64,000 nucleotides of DNA from contig NZ_JAXCIL010000002.1 in the NCBI RefSeq assembly GCF_034387475.1, positions 1,860,001 to 1,924,000 on the forward strand, read 5' to 3'. This document shows, piece by piece, positions 35,124-46,192 of this stretch (positions are counted from its first letter, which is position 1; each line of letters begins with the position of its first letter). The notes beneath the pieces are model-generated. The model was given only the letters and a program-made list of their open reading frames with translations, was not told the origin of the DNA and ran no database searches. The position numbers and the translations under genes are program-made. The DNA comes from Pseudomonas sp. Teo4. GTDB lineage: Bacteria; Pseudomonadota; Gammaproteobacteria; Pseudomonadales; Pseudomonadaceae.

Positions 35124-35222
35124 ACACTAGCTCTAAGCTAACGCACCATACGGCACGTGAGGCGCAGTATACGCCATTGCGCGGGCGACGTCGACAGCCG
35201 GTCCGGCCGCCCGCTGCTGGGC

Positions 35223-35498
35223 TCATACGCCGCTGCCTTTCTCGGTTTTCTCCAGGCGCTCCAGCACTTTGCTGGTGATGGCGATGCATTCCTTGGTGTC
35301 GCCCGAAGCCTGGGCGGCCTTGGCTTTGTCGACGTGTTCGGTGATGGCTTTGTCCAGGCCTTCGGAGGTGGCGCCGGCTGTGGCCATGCTGTCGTTGATC
35401 TTCTGCAGGTTGGCAGCGCAGAGGTCTTCGGCGGCGAACACGGGGGAGGCCAGGAGGGTGGCCGCTGCGAAAAGGGCGGAAAGCGCAGTACCTTTCAT
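35223..35498 (-). CDS. Small secreted protein, 91 aa
   Basis: The start is the ATG at 35498, with an AAGGAGA site 8 bases upstream. The first 22 residues are a clear Sec signal peptide (MKGTALSALFAAATLLASPV, cleavage likely after FAA). The mature part is helical and polar (DLCAANLQKINDSMA) with two cysteines (AAEDLC and TKEC) that could form a disulfide. It is probably periplasmic. Family not recognised beyond a conserved Pseudomonas hypothetical. It lies between tmRNA and the DUF3077 gene. Confidence 0.85.
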   Translation of the reverse strand: MKGTALSALFAAATLLASPVFAAEDLCAANLQKINDSMATAGATSEGLDKAITEHVDKAKAAQASGDTKECIAITSKVLERLEKTEKGSGV

Positions 35499-35742
35499 GG
35501 GTGTCTCCTTTGAAGGCCTCGGGAAGGTGGGCCTGTAGGGTGGACTGCATCGCTTTGACGAGAGTTCCATCGGGTGCTGGCTTGGCGATGCGAGGGTGAG
35601 TGGTGGGGTGCGGCGGGCAGCTGCGCTGACTTCGCTTTGGCCGATAATGGGGCTGCTGTGCAGCCCATCGCAGGCTGCGCCAGCTCCCACGGGTTGGTGG
35701 GGTTGTGGAGGTTTGCCGGGAGATAGCGCAGCCGGCAGGTCC

Positions 35743-35991
35743 TCAACGAGATTTGCTCATCCCAAGCTCCAGATCATCAATCAGCGCTTTGGCCATCTCG
35801 CTGAGAATCCGCGCCGCGCTGCCAGCCTTGCGGTCATTTTCCATTTCAGCTTCGGTGGTCAGGTGGCGGATGCAGCCGAGCAGCACTGACAGTTGGCTGA
35901 AGGCATGGTCGAAGGGCACGCCGGGTTGCAGGCGAAACAGGTCGAAGGTTTCTTCTCCGGCGGTGGTCACGATTTTCAGTTCGTCGTTCAT
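35743..35991 (-). CDS. DUF3077 family protein, 82 aa
   Basis: The ATG at 35991 gives MNDELKIVTTAGEETFDLFR, then LQPGVPFDHAFSQLSVLLGC and LTTEAEMENDRKAGSAARI, a pattern I associate with the DUF3077 family of pseudomonads. It is a small soluble helical protein of unknown role. It lies 4 bases after the DUF6124 gene and is surely co-transcribed with it. Confidence 0.8.
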   Translation of the reverse strand: MNDELKIVTTAGEETFDLFRLQPGVPFDHAFSQLSVLLGCIRHLTTEAEMENDRKAGSAARILSEMAKALIDDLELGMSKSR

Positions 35992-35995
35992 TCGA

Positions 35996-36265
35996 TCAGC
36001 CCTGGCGTTGTGCGTTGGAGAGGCCAGCCAAGGCATGTTCGATCAGGGCCATCGAGGTCTCTGACGCATGCGCGGCGTTGCTGAGCATATTCAAGCCAGG
36101 TTCGCCGGCGTGGGTGCGGCAGTGTTCGTCGATGGTTTCGGCGACGCCGCGCAATAGTTCGCTGGCATGGGCCAGGGCATCGGGCGGGGGCATGTCGCTG
36201 TGGATGGAGAAGTAAGGGTTGGCGACTAGCTTGAGGCGGGGTGGGTCGGGGACGATCTTTTTCAT
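35996..36265 (-). CDS. DUF6124 family protein, 89 aa
   Basis: The product MKKIVPDPPRLKLVANPY... with YFSIHSDMPPPDALAHASEL fits the DUF6124 family, a Pseudomonas-restricted group often paired with DUF3077. It is helical, cytoplasmic and of unknown function. The 5' region contains a long imperfect inverted repeat (36343-36447), which suggests a structured leader. Confidence 0.8.
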   Translation of the reverse strand: MKKIVPDPPRLKLVANPYFSIHSDMPPPDALAHASELLRGVAETIDEHCRTHAGEPGLNMLSNAAHASETSMALIEHALAGLSNAQRQG

Positions 36266-36342
36266 GGTGCTGTTCCCAGTTTGATCTCAACAGGAGCTGC
36301 CAGCTCGATCCTTCTCACGGGATTGGGGTGGCAGCCATGCGC

Positions 36343-36447
36343 GGGGTGAGAAACCGGTAAACATGGGAAATCCGGCCAGACCGAGGTCTGCCCGCGCAGG
36401 GCCGCCATTGCGAGGCTGCTGTCATGTTTACGGGGTTCTCACACCCC
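36343..36447 (-). promoter_or_regulatory. Long imperfect inverted repeat, candidate structured leader
   Basis: Arms at about 36343-36365 and 36423-36447 pair over some 20 bases (GGGGTGAGAA..GGTAAACATG with its near complement). The 57-base interior has its own short stems (for example CAGACCTCGGTCTG). It lies 80 bases upstream of the DUF6124 start, in its transcript direction. It could be a riboregulator, an sRNA or a small repeat element. Confidence 0.45.
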
Positions 36448-36616
36448 ATCGTTCGAAAACGACCCAGGGAAACTAGCCCCGATGCGCATGGGCAACAACA
36501 GCGAAACGGCAGTACGGGCCGTAGGATAATTCCCAAAGCATTCAATTCAGAAGCATTTGGTTGCAGGTTGGGAAATGTCTTACGGCAAGAGGGTGTGGGC
36601 GAGGGCTTTGCCCTCG

Positions 36617-36644
36617 ATTCGCGGGGCAAGCCCGCTCCCACAGG
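36617..36644. repeat. REP element
   Basis: A P. putida-style REP palindrome (TTCGCGGGGCAAGCCCGCTC, then CCACAGG) near the 3' end of dld. Confidence 0.8.
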
Positions 36645-36698
36645 GGGCAAGCTTTTAGAGTTTAAGCAGGACAGTTCTCTCCAAAAGGACCGCGCGGG

Positions 36699-39509
<2,811 letters not shown>

Positions 39510-39582
39510 GCAGTCTCCTCGCGGGGCCACGGCATCTGGCGCGCCGTGTACCCCGGTAATCAGGCGGTGTTTCGTGCAGGCG

Positions 39583-40728
39583 TCAGGCGCCCAGTTCGCG
39601 AACCAGCGAGTCGCGGGTGATTTCGCTGATCGACTTGGCGCCGGTGAGCACCATGGCCACGCGCATTTCCTTCTCGAACAGTTCGAGCAGGTTCTTCACC
39701 CCAGCCTGGCCATGGACGGCGAGGGCGTAGAGGAAGGCGCGGCCGATCAATACAGTGTCGGCGCCCAGGGCGATCATGCGTACCACGTCCAGGCCGCTGC
39801 GGATGCCCGAGTCGGCGAGAATCTTCAGGTCGCCTTTGACGGCGTCGGCAATTGCCGGCAGGGCGCGGGCGCTGGACAGCACGCCGTCTAGCTGGCGGCC
39901 GCCGTGGTTGGAGACGACGATGCCGTCGGCGCCGAACTTGACCGCGTCGCGGGCGTCGTCGGCGTCGAGAATGCCCTTGATGATCATCGGGCCGTCCCAG
40001 AACTCACGAATCCACTCGAGGTCTTTCCACGAAATCGACGGGTCGAAGTTGTTGCCCAGCCAGCCGATGTAGTCGGCAAGGCCGGTGGGGTTGCCACGGT
40101 ATTTGGAAATGTTGCCCAAGTCGTGCGGGCGGCCCATCACGCCAACATCCCACGCCCATTCGGGGTGGGTCATGGCTTGGAGCACGCGGCGCAGCGGGCC
40201 GTTGCTGCCGCTCATGCCGGAATGGGCATCGCGATAGCGGGCGCCAGGCACCGGCATGTCGACGGTGAACACCAGGGTCTTGACCCCAGCGGCCTTGGCT
40301 CGCTCCAGGGCGTTGCGCATGAAGCCACGGTCTTTGAGTACGTACAGCTGGAACCACATCGGCCGGTCGATGGCCGGGGCCACTTCTTCGATCGGGCACA
40401 CCGACACCGTCGACATGGTGAAGGGAATACCGTGGGCCGCTGCAGCGCGTGCCGCCTGAACTTCACCGCGACGCGCGTACATGCCGGTCAGGCCAACCGG
40501 GGCCAGGGCCACGGGCATGCTCAGGGTTTCGTCGAACAGCTTGGTTTGAAGGCTCAGCTCGGACATGTTCTTCAGCACGCGCTGACGCAGGGCGATGCTG
40601 GCCAGGTCCGAGACGTTGTGGCGCAGGGTGTGCTCGGCGTAGGCGCCGCCGTCGGCGTAGTGGAAGAGGAAGGGGGGCAGCTTGCGTTGGGCCGCGGCGC
40701 GATAGTCGGTGGAGGCGGAAATGATCAT
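39583..40728 (-). CDS. lldD: L-lactate dehydrogenase (FMN-dependent)
   Basis: The 381-aa enzyme oxidises L-lactate to pyruvate at the inner membrane and reduces quinone. It is a typical FMN alpha-hydroxy-acid dehydrogenase: N-terminal [29 protein letters not shown], and the catalytic segment [10 protein letters not shown] with His275, the position known for E. coli LldD. It ends with the FMN-phosphate site DSGIRSG and GADTVLIGR. It lies between lldP and dld on the same strand. Confidence 0.95.
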   Translation of the reverse strand: MIISASTDYRAAAQRKLPPFLFHYADGGAYAEHTLRHNVSDLASIALRQRVLKNMSELSLQTKLFDETLSMPVALAPVGLTGMYARRGEVQAARAAAAHGIPFTMSTVSVCPIEEVAPAIDRPMWFQLYVLKDRGFMRNALERAKAAGVKTLVFTVDMPVPGARYRDAHSGMSGSNGPLRRVLQAMTHPEWAWDVGVMGRPHDLGNISKYRGNPTGLADYIGWLGNNFDPSISWKDLEWIREFWDGPMIIKGILDADDARDAVKFGADGIVVSNHGGRQLDGVLSSARALPAIADAVKGDLKILADSGIRSGLDVVRMIALGADTVLIGRAFLYALAVHGQAGVKNLLELFEKEMRVAMVLTGAKSISEITRDSLVRELGA

Positions 40729-40791
40729 GGATTCTCGCAGCGTGGGTTGAAGGAGTTGCCGGGCGCGCCATGGCGCCCGGCCCCTTTCACT

Positions 40792-42462
40792 TTAGTGATG
40801 AACCAGCATGCCGGTCAGCCAATAGGCCTGGATCAGGGTGATCAGGCCGACGATGGTGGCGAAGAACAGGCTGTGCTTGACGGTGAAGCGGAACAGGTCG
40901 GATTCCTTGCCGACCAGGCCGGTAGCGGCGCAGGCCACGGCGATCGACTGCGGCGAGATCATCTTGCCGGTGACGCCGCCGCTGGTGTTGGCGGCCACCA
41001 GCAGGGTGTCGTTGACCCCGATCTGGTGCGCGGTGGTGGCCTGCAGCGAGCTGAACAGGGCGTTGGACGAGGTGTCGGAGCCGGTCAGGAACACGCCCAG
41101 CCAGCCGAGGAACGGCGAGAAGAACGGGAACGCAGCGCCGGTGCCAGCCAGGACCAGGGCCATGGTCGAGGACATGCCCGAGTAGTTGGTGACGAAGGCG
41201 AAGGCCAGCACCATGCCAATCGACAGGATCGGCCAGCGCAGTTCCCAGAAGGTTTCCTTGAAAGTGGTCAGACCAGTTTTGAGGTTGATCTTGAGCACCG
41301 CCATGGAGATCAGCGCCGAGAGGAAGATCGCAGTGCCGGTAGCGGAGATCGGGTCGAGCTTGAACACGGCCGGCATCGCGGTGGCGGTGGTGACGATCGG
41401 CGCGGTCTTGATCACCAGCTGGTCAAGGTGCGGGATGGCGAAGTTGAAGACGAAGTTGTACATCGAGCCGCCAGCGGCGAAGGCGGCCTTGAACGGCTTC
41501 AGGGTCCAGATGGTGACCAGCACGGTGAGGATCAGGAACGGCGACCAGGCCTTGAAGATTTCACCCAGGCTGTAAGGCGAAGGCTGGCTGCCACCGCCGC
41601 TGACCACGGCGGCGCCGACGCTGCCTTGGGCCTGCGCGAACGAACGCTTGGGTTGCCAGACTTTCAGGAACAGGGTCAGGGCGATCAGGCTGGCCAGTGC
41701 CGAGGTGATGTCCGGCAGCTCTGGGCCGATGAAGTTCGAGGTGAAGTACTGGGTGACGGCAAAGCTCAGGCCGGCGACCAGGGCTGCGGGCCAGGTTTCC
41801 TTCACGCCGCGCAGGCCATCCATCATGAACACCAGCCAGAACGGTACGAACAGCGACAGCAAGGGCAGCTGGCGGCCTGTCATCGCGCCGATGTGGAAGG
41901 CGTCGATGCCGGTGACTTGGCCGGCAACGATGATCGGGATACCCAGGGCGCCGAAGGCGACCGGCGCGGTGTTGGCGATCAGGCACAGGCCTGCGGCGTA
42001 CAGCGGGTTGAAGCCCAGGCCCACCAGCAGCGCGGCAGTAATGGCCACGGGGGCGCCGAAGCCGGCCGCGCCTTCGAGGAAGGCACCGAAGCAGAAGCCG
42101 ATCAGCAGCACTTGCAGGCGCTGGTCGTCGGTAATCGACAGCACCGAGCTGCGGATAACCTCGAACTGGCCGCTCTTGACCGTGAGTTTGTACAGGAACA
42201 CCGCGGCAACGATGATCCAGGCAATTGGCCAGAGGCCGTAGAGGAAGCCGTAGCCGGCGGCCGCGAAGGCCATGTCGGCAGGCATCTGGAAGGCGAAGAT
42301 CGCCACCAGGATCGACAGTGCAAGGGTGATGCTGCCAGCGACGTGGCCTTTGAGGCGGAAGACGGCGAGGGCAAGGAAGAAGAACACGATAGGGATGACC
42401 GCCGCCAGTGCGGACAGGCCAAGACTACCAAGCGGGGTATAGAGTTGTTGCCAGGTTTGCAT
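40792..42462 (-). CDS. lldP: L-lactate permease
   Basis: The 556-aa protein is a multi-span membrane transporter of the LctP family that imports lactate (and glycolate) with protons. Long hydrophobic helices run throughout, and conserved blocks such as [20 protein letters not shown] and [20 protein letters not shown] are clear. It is the first gene of the lactate operon; the LldR-type operator lies in the 256-bp gap before lldR. Confidence 0.95.
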   Translation of the reverse strand: MQTWQQLYTPLGSLGLSALAAVIPIVFFFLALAVFRLKGHVAGSITLALSILVAIFAFQMPADMAFAAAGYGFLYGLWPIAWIIVAAVFLYKLTVKSGQFEVIRSSVLSITDDQRLQVLLIGFCFGAFLEGAAGFGAPVAITAALLVGLGFNPLYAAGLCLIANTAPVAFGALGIPIIVAGQVTGIDAFHIGAMTGRQLPLLSLFVPFWLVFMMDGLRGVKETWPAALVAGLSFAVTQYFTSNFIGPELPDITSALASLIALTLFLKVWQPKRSFAQAQGSVGAAVVSGGGSQPSPYSLGEIFKAWSPFLILTVLVTIWTLKPFKAAFAAGGSMYNFVFNFAIPHLDQLVIKTAPIVTTATAMPAVFKLDPISATGTAIFLSALISMAVLKINLKTGLTTFKETFWELRWPILSIGMVLAFAFVTNYSGMSSTMALVLAGTGAAFPFFSPFLGWLGVFLTGSDTSSNALFSSLQATTAHQIGVNDTLLVAANTSGGVTGKMISPQSIAVACAATGLVGKESDLFRFTVKHSLFFATIVGLITLIQAYWLTGMLVHH

Positions 42463-42507
42463 ATGGGGTGGCCCCTAATTGTTGTTGGTCAGGCACTGGC
42501 ATTGGAT

Positions 42508-42524
42508 AATTGGTAAGACCAATT
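42508..42524. promoter_or_regulatory. LldR (GntR/FadR-type) operator
   Basis: The perfect palindrome AATTGGTAAGACCAATT lies between the divergent lldP and lldR genes, 45 bases upstream of lldP. It fits the TNGTNNNACNA-type core of FadR-subfamily operators and resembles LldR sites. It probably lets LldR control lldP-lldD-dld in response to lactate. Confidence 0.8.
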
Positions 42525-42718
42525 TACAATGGCTGGGCGCTAGGTTAAAAGCGCTGTTGTGGGTGTGTCAATTTGTCCGAGGCAAAACTTTGGTCGTGTG
42601 CCGATGAGCGGCCAGCTGATTGGCTGGGAAAATCCACAGCTGATGGGTGTCTGCGCGGCGCGGATCGGCGAGAATAGGCGCCCCCCGAAATAGGCAGGGG
42701 GTTTGTGGAGAGCATGTG

Positions 42719-43486
42719 ATGGTTTTTGATCAGGTCCGCCAACGGCGCCTGTCCGACGACATCGTCGATCGGTTGGAAGGGATGATTCTCGAAGGTACGT
42801 TGACCTCCGGGCAGCGGCTTCCTGCCGAGCGGGTCCTGGCCGAACAGTTCGGGGTGTCCCGTCCGTCACTGCGCGAGGCCATTCAGAAGCTGGTGGCCAA
42901 GGGGTTGCTGGTCAGCCGTCAGGGTGGCGGCAACTATGTGGCCGAGAACCTCGGCTCGACTTTCAGCGACCCTCTGCTCCAGTTGCTCGAGCACAGCCCC
43001 GAGGCGCAACGCGACCTGCTCGAGTTCCGCCATACCCTGGAAGCATCTTGCGCCTACTACGCCGCGCAGCGTGCCACCGAGCCTGATCGTGTGCGCCTGA
43101 AGGCCGCCTTCGATGAGTTGCAGAGCTGCTACACCCGCGTGGACGAAGTTACCCGGGCCGAAGAAGGCGCGGCCGATGCCCGGTTCCACTTGGCGATTGC
43201 CGAAGCCAGCCACAATGCGGTGTTGCTGCATACCATCCGCGGCCTGTTCGACCTGCTCAAGCGCAACGTGGTGACTAACATCGGCGGTATGTACCAGCAG
43301 CGGTCAGAGACCCGGGACATGCTGATTGGTCAGCACCGGGAGCTGTATCTGGCGATTGTCGAGGGCAGGGCGGATGATGCGCGGGAGGTTTCCAGCCGGC
43401 ACATTCTGTATGTGCAGGAAGTGCTGGAAGAAGCGCATGAGGAAGCGCAGAGGGTGGCGCGAGCGGAGCGGCGTAGCGGGCGGTGA
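42719..43486 (+). CDS. lldR: GntR-family lactate-responsive regulator LldR
   Basis: The 255-aa product has an N-terminal winged helix (residues 8-75, RLSDDIVDRLEGMILEG, then RVLAEQFGVSRPSLREAI) and a C-terminal FCD effector domain (about 95-225, ELLEFRHTLEA-like, ARFHLAIAEASHN). This is the FadR subfamily. The start is ATG 42719 with GGAGAG upstream. It is divergent from lldP, and the palindrome at 42508-42524 is its likely target. Confidence 0.9.
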   Translation: MVFDQVRQRRLSDDIVDRLEGMILEGTLTSGQRLPAERVLAEQFGVSRPSLREAIQKLVAKGLLVSRQGGGNYVAENLGSTFSDPLLQLLEHSPEAQRDLLEFRHTLEASCAYYAAQRATEPDRVRLKAAFDELQSCYTRVDEVTRAEEGAADARFHLAIAEASHNAVLLHTIRGLFDLLKRNVVTNIGGMYQQRSETRDMLIGQHRELYLAIVEGRADDAREVSSRHILYVQEVLEEAHEEAQRVARAERRSGR

Positions 43487-43511
43487 GGTTCGCTGCGTCT
43501 GTGCTGGCCCT

Positions 43512-43593
43512 TTCGCGGGTAAACCCGCTCCCACAGGTATTGCACCGCTTTCAGGCTCGGTGAATCACCTGTGGGAGCGGGTTTACCCGCGAA
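43512..43593. repeat. REP pair (inverted)
   Basis: A perfect 27-bp inverted repeat (43512-43538 and 43567-43593; core GCGGGTAAACCCGCTCCCAC) between lldR and smpB. It is a typical pseudomonad BIME-like REP doublet and may serve as a transcription-end structure. Confidence 0.88.
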
Positions 43594-43621
43594 GAGGCCA
43601 GCGCAGGCTGAAGAAGAGGCT

Positions 43622-44104
43622 TTACTCTTCCTTGCCCTTGTTCCGCACCGCACGCTGCAGCTCGCGGTTGGAGTCGCGTTCGCGCATGGTATCGCGCTTG
43701 TCGAACTCCTTCTTGCCCTTGCCAAGCGCGATCTCGCACTTGATCAGGTGCTTGCTCCAGTACAGCGACAACGCCACGCAGGTGTAGCCCTTCTGCGCCA
43801 CGGAGGCCTCCACGCGCTCGAGCTCGCGCTTGTTCAGCAGCAGCTTGCGGGTGCGCGTGGGGTCGGCGATGACGTGGGTGCTGGCGGTGGTCAGCGGGGT
43901 GATGTGGCTGCCGAACAGCCAGGCTTCGCCATCCTTGAGCAGCACGTAGCTGTCGGTCAGGTGCGCCTTGCCGGCCCGCAGGCTTTTTACTTCCCAACCG
44001 GACAGGACCAGTCCGGCCTCGAACTTGTGTTCGATGAAGTAATCGTGTCGCGCCTTCTTGTTTTGCGCGATGGTCCCGGTCGGATGTTTCTTTTGCTTAG
44101 CCAT
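43622..44104 (-). CDS. smpB: SsrA-binding protein SmpB
   Basis: The 160-aa protein binds the tRNA-like part of tmRNA and delivers it to stalled ribosomes. Conserved blocks are [34 protein letters not shown] and [12 protein letters not shown], and the C-terminus is basic ([13 protein letters not shown]). It is divergent from ratA. Its partner ssrA lies 9 kb away in the same window. Confidence 0.97.
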   Translation of the reverse strand: MAKQKKHPTGTIAQNKKARHDYFIEHKFEAGLVLSGWEVKSLRAGKAHLTDSYVLLKDGEAWLFGSHITPLTTASTHVIADPTRTRKLLLNKRELERVEASVAQKGYTCVALSLYWSKHLIKCEIALGKGKKEFDKRDTMRERDSNRELQRAVRNKGKEE

Positions 44105-44266
44105 AGGGGCGGCATTATAGGCAGTCGCCGCGTCGTCGGCTACGGGATTTCAGTGTGCTTGAGCCAGTGGAATGAATACCGGACAATACGAGGCCTGTCT
44201 TTTGCACAGAACCTGTTTTCGGCACGCTGCGAAGCGCCGCCACCCAGCCTTGGAAGTGACGCCTGG

Positions 44267-44701
44267 ATGACTACCCATATTCAACGCTCCGCCCTGCTGC
44301 CGTATCCCGCCCAGGCGCTGTACGATCTGGTCAACGACGTGGCCAGCTACCCGAAATTCCTGCCCTGGTGCTCGGCATCGACCGTGATCGAAGCCAGTGA
44401 CACGCATATGCGGGCGAAACTGGAAGTGGCCAAAGGCGGTATGAGTCAGCATTTTGTTACGAGCAATGTGCTGGTGCCGGGGGAGTCGATCGTGATGAAT
44501 CTCGAGGAAGGGCCATTCACCCAATTGCATGGTGTGTGGGTGTTCAAGCCGCTGGGTGAAAAAGCCTGCAAGATCAGCCTGGACCTTTCGTTCGACTATG
44601 CCGGGCCAATCGTGCGGGCAACACTGGGGCCCTTGTTCAACCAAGCGGCGAACACCCTGGTGGATGCGTTTTGCCAGCGCGCCAAGCAGCTCAATGGTTG
44701 A
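44267..44701 (+). CDS. ratA: RatA/COQ10-type START-domain protein
   Basis: The 144-aa product is a single START/polyketide-cyclase domain (RSALLPYPAQALYDLVNDV, YPKFLPWC, and a C-terminal helix LVDAFCQRAKQL). Members are linked to ubiquinone binding (COQ10-like); in E. coli the gene is called ratA and was described as a ribosome association toxin. ATG 44267 is chosen because the upstream frame is only the shadow of smpB. The 3' end overlaps rnfH by 8 bases. Confidence 0.9.
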   Translation: MTTHIQRSALLPYPAQALYDLVNDVASYPKFLPWCSASTVIEASDTHMRAKLEVAKGGMSQHFVTSNVLVPGESIVMNLEEGPFTQLHGVWVFKPLGEKACKISLDLSFDYAGPIVRATLGPLFNQAANTLVDAFCQRAKQLNG

Positions 44702-44996
44702 GCGATTGCTGAGCATCGAGGTGGCCTACGCCACGCCAGAGCGGCAGTGGCTCTTGGCCTGCAAGGTCGCTAGCGGGACAACGGTGCGCGAGGCGTTGCG
44801 GCTTTCGGGGATTGCGGTCGAGGTGGCTGGGCTCGATGTCGAAGGTTGCCCTGTGGGAATTTTCGGCAAAGTGGTCAGTGACCCGGCCATACGCCAGGTA
44901 GAGGAGGGCGACCGCCTGGAGGTCTATCGGCCTCTGCTGGTCGACCCCAAGGAAGCCCGCAAGCAGCGCGCCGCCAAAGCCAGAGACAAGCGCTAG
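44694..44996 (+). CDS. rnfH: RnfH-family ubiquitin-like protein
   Basis: The 100-aa product is a small beta-grasp protein of the RnfH family (SIEVAYATPERQWLLA, VEEGDRLEVYRPL, and a basic end RKQRAAKARDKR). It overlaps the ratA end, an arrangement conserved in gammaproteobacteria. Its function is not settled. A strong hairpin terminator follows. Confidence 0.9.
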   Translation: MVERLLSIEVAYATPERQWLLACKVASGTTVREALRLSGIAVEVAGLDVEGCPVGIFGKVVSDPAIRQVEEGDRLEVYRPLLVDPKEARKQRAAKARDKR

Positions 44997-45018
44997 TCGT
45001 ACCTTGGCGTGGCGCATA

Positions 45019-45048
45019 AAAAAGCCCGGATATCGATCCGGGCTTTTT
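45019..45048. terminator. Bidirectional terminator between rnfH and bamE
   Basis: A perfect 13-bp stem AAAAAGCCCGGAT (45019-45031) with its complement (45036-45048) and loop ATCG gives U-runs in both directions. Confidence 0.93.
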
Positions 45049-45061
45049 GCTGCTCGCAGGT

Positions 45062-45598
45062 TTACTGCGGCGAGGTTTCCAGCGGAGCGGGGGTCGGCAC
45101 CGGCGTGGTCTCGATGGTGTCGATTTCGCGCTGGATGGACTCTTCCACCGAGCCTGGCTTGGCAGGTTTTTCTTCTGGCTGCGGAGCCGGTTGGCCTTGC
45201 TCGCCAGCTGGGCTGACGGTGGTATCACCGCTGCCGCCGAGGATCTCCTGGTCCTTGCTCACGCCTGGCATGAAGTCGCCGGACAGGCTGACCAGCTGGT
45301 CGTTTTCATTGAAGAAGATGCTCATGCGCTCCTGCTGGCGTTGGCCGCCACCAGGTTGCAGACTGTACAGGTAGTCCCAACGATTGGTGTTGAAGGTGTC
45401 CTGAATAAGCGGGTTGCCCATGATAAACCTTACTTGCCGTCGGGTCATTCCGGGGCGTAATTGGTCTATCATGTCTTGCGTAACGACATTGCCCTGCTGG
45501 ATGTCGATTTTGTAAACCCCGGGAAACGAGCAACCGGCGAGTGCGAGCAGTCCCACAAAGGTGAGGCTGGTTAGCAAGAGCTTGGTGTTGTTTTGCAT
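45062..45598 (-). CDS. bamE: Outer-membrane assembly lipoprotein BamE (OmlA)
   Basis: The 178-aa product has a lipoprotein signal (LLALAGC, Cys at residue 23) and the SmpA/OmlA domain ([30 protein letters not shown]). BamE is part of the BAM complex that inserts outer-membrane proteins. The C-terminal 60 residues are Pro/Glu/Thr-rich and disordered, a Pseudomonas extension. The start is ATG 45598. It is divergent from fur. Confidence 0.94.
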   Translation of the reverse strand: MQNNTKLLLTSLTFVGLLALAGCSFPGVYKIDIQQGNVVTQDMIDQLRPGMTRRQVRFIMGNPLIQDTFNTNRWDYLYSLQPGGGQRQQERMSIFFNENDQLVSLSGDFMPGVSKDQEILGGSGDTTVSPAGEQGQPAPQPEEKPAKPGSVEESIQREIDTIETTPVPTPAPLETSPQ

Positions 45599-45695
45599 CG
45601 GTGGGCGACTTCCACTATCTTGGCTGGACAACGTAAACCCCGATCATACCCGTATTAAGAGAAGCTGCGAAGCAGCATCGGCGAGAAAGCTGACC

Positions 45696-46100
45696 ATGGT
45701 TGAAAATAGCGAATTGCGCAAAGCCGGTCTCAAGGTGACCCTGCCTCGAGTCAAGATCCTTCAAATGCTGGACTCGACCGAGCAGCGTCACATGAGTGCC
45801 GAGGATGTTTACAAGGCGCTGATGGAAGCGGGCGAGGACGTCGGTCTGGCGACCGTGTATCGCGTACTGACCCAGTTCGAAGCGGCGGGTCTGGTGGTTC
45901 GCCACAACTTTGATGGCGGTCACGCGGTATTCGAGCTGGCGGACGGCGGTCACCACGACCATATGGTCAACGTGGATACCGGCGAGGTCATTGAGTTCAT
46001 GGATGCTGAGATCGAACGGCGCCAGAAAGAGATCGTAACCGAGCATGGCTACGAACTGGTTGAGCACAATCTGGTTCTGTACGTGCGTAAGAAGAAGTAA
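45696..46100 (+). CDS. fur: Ferric uptake regulator Fur
   Basis: The 134-aa repressor binds Fe2+ and silences iron-uptake genes. The winged helix occupies residues 1-80 (LKVTLPRVKILQMLD, VGLATVYRVLTQFE), and the metal site shows the GGHHDHMVN block near 86-94. It lacks the C-terminal CxxC pairs of E. coli Fur, as usual for Pseudomonas. ATG 45696. It is divergent from bamE and convergent with recN across a terminator. Confidence 0.97.
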   Translation: MVENSELRKAGLKVTLPRVKILQMLDSTEQRHMSAEDVYKALMEAGEDVGLATVYRVLTQFEAAGLVVRHNFDGGHAVFELADGGHHDHMVNVDTGEVIEFMDAEIERRQKEIVTEHGYELVEHNLVLYVRKKK

Positions 46101-46122
46101 CGATTTTTATCGTTATTCATGA

Positions 46123-46148
46123 CAAAGGCGACCTTAGGGTCGCCTTTG
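46123..46148. terminator. Terminator between fur and recN
   Basis: A perfect 11-bp stem CAAAGGCGACC (46123-46133) with its complement (46138-46148) and loop TTAG. It serves the converging fur and recN genes. Confidence 0.9.
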
Positions 46149-46192
46149 TGTTTTATGGCTTGGGTTGGGGCTGTATTGGGTGGGTGGAAATC

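Larger units (their letters stand above)
36266..36698. other. 433-bp intergenic region between the DUF6124 gene and dld
   Basis: This contains the long inverted repeat at 36343-36447 and a single REP element at 36617-36644. No gene is supported. Confidence 0.6.

Noticed and set aside
39904..42516. 870-aa plus-strand open frame opposite lldD and lldP
   Set aside because: Gly/His/Gln/Glu-rich antisense translation with no domain; it spans two well-identified minus-strand genes and their gap.
43571..44266. N-terminal extension of ratA to 376 aa
   Set aside because: The extension is the shadow of smpB on the other strand; the START domain begins at ATG 44267.
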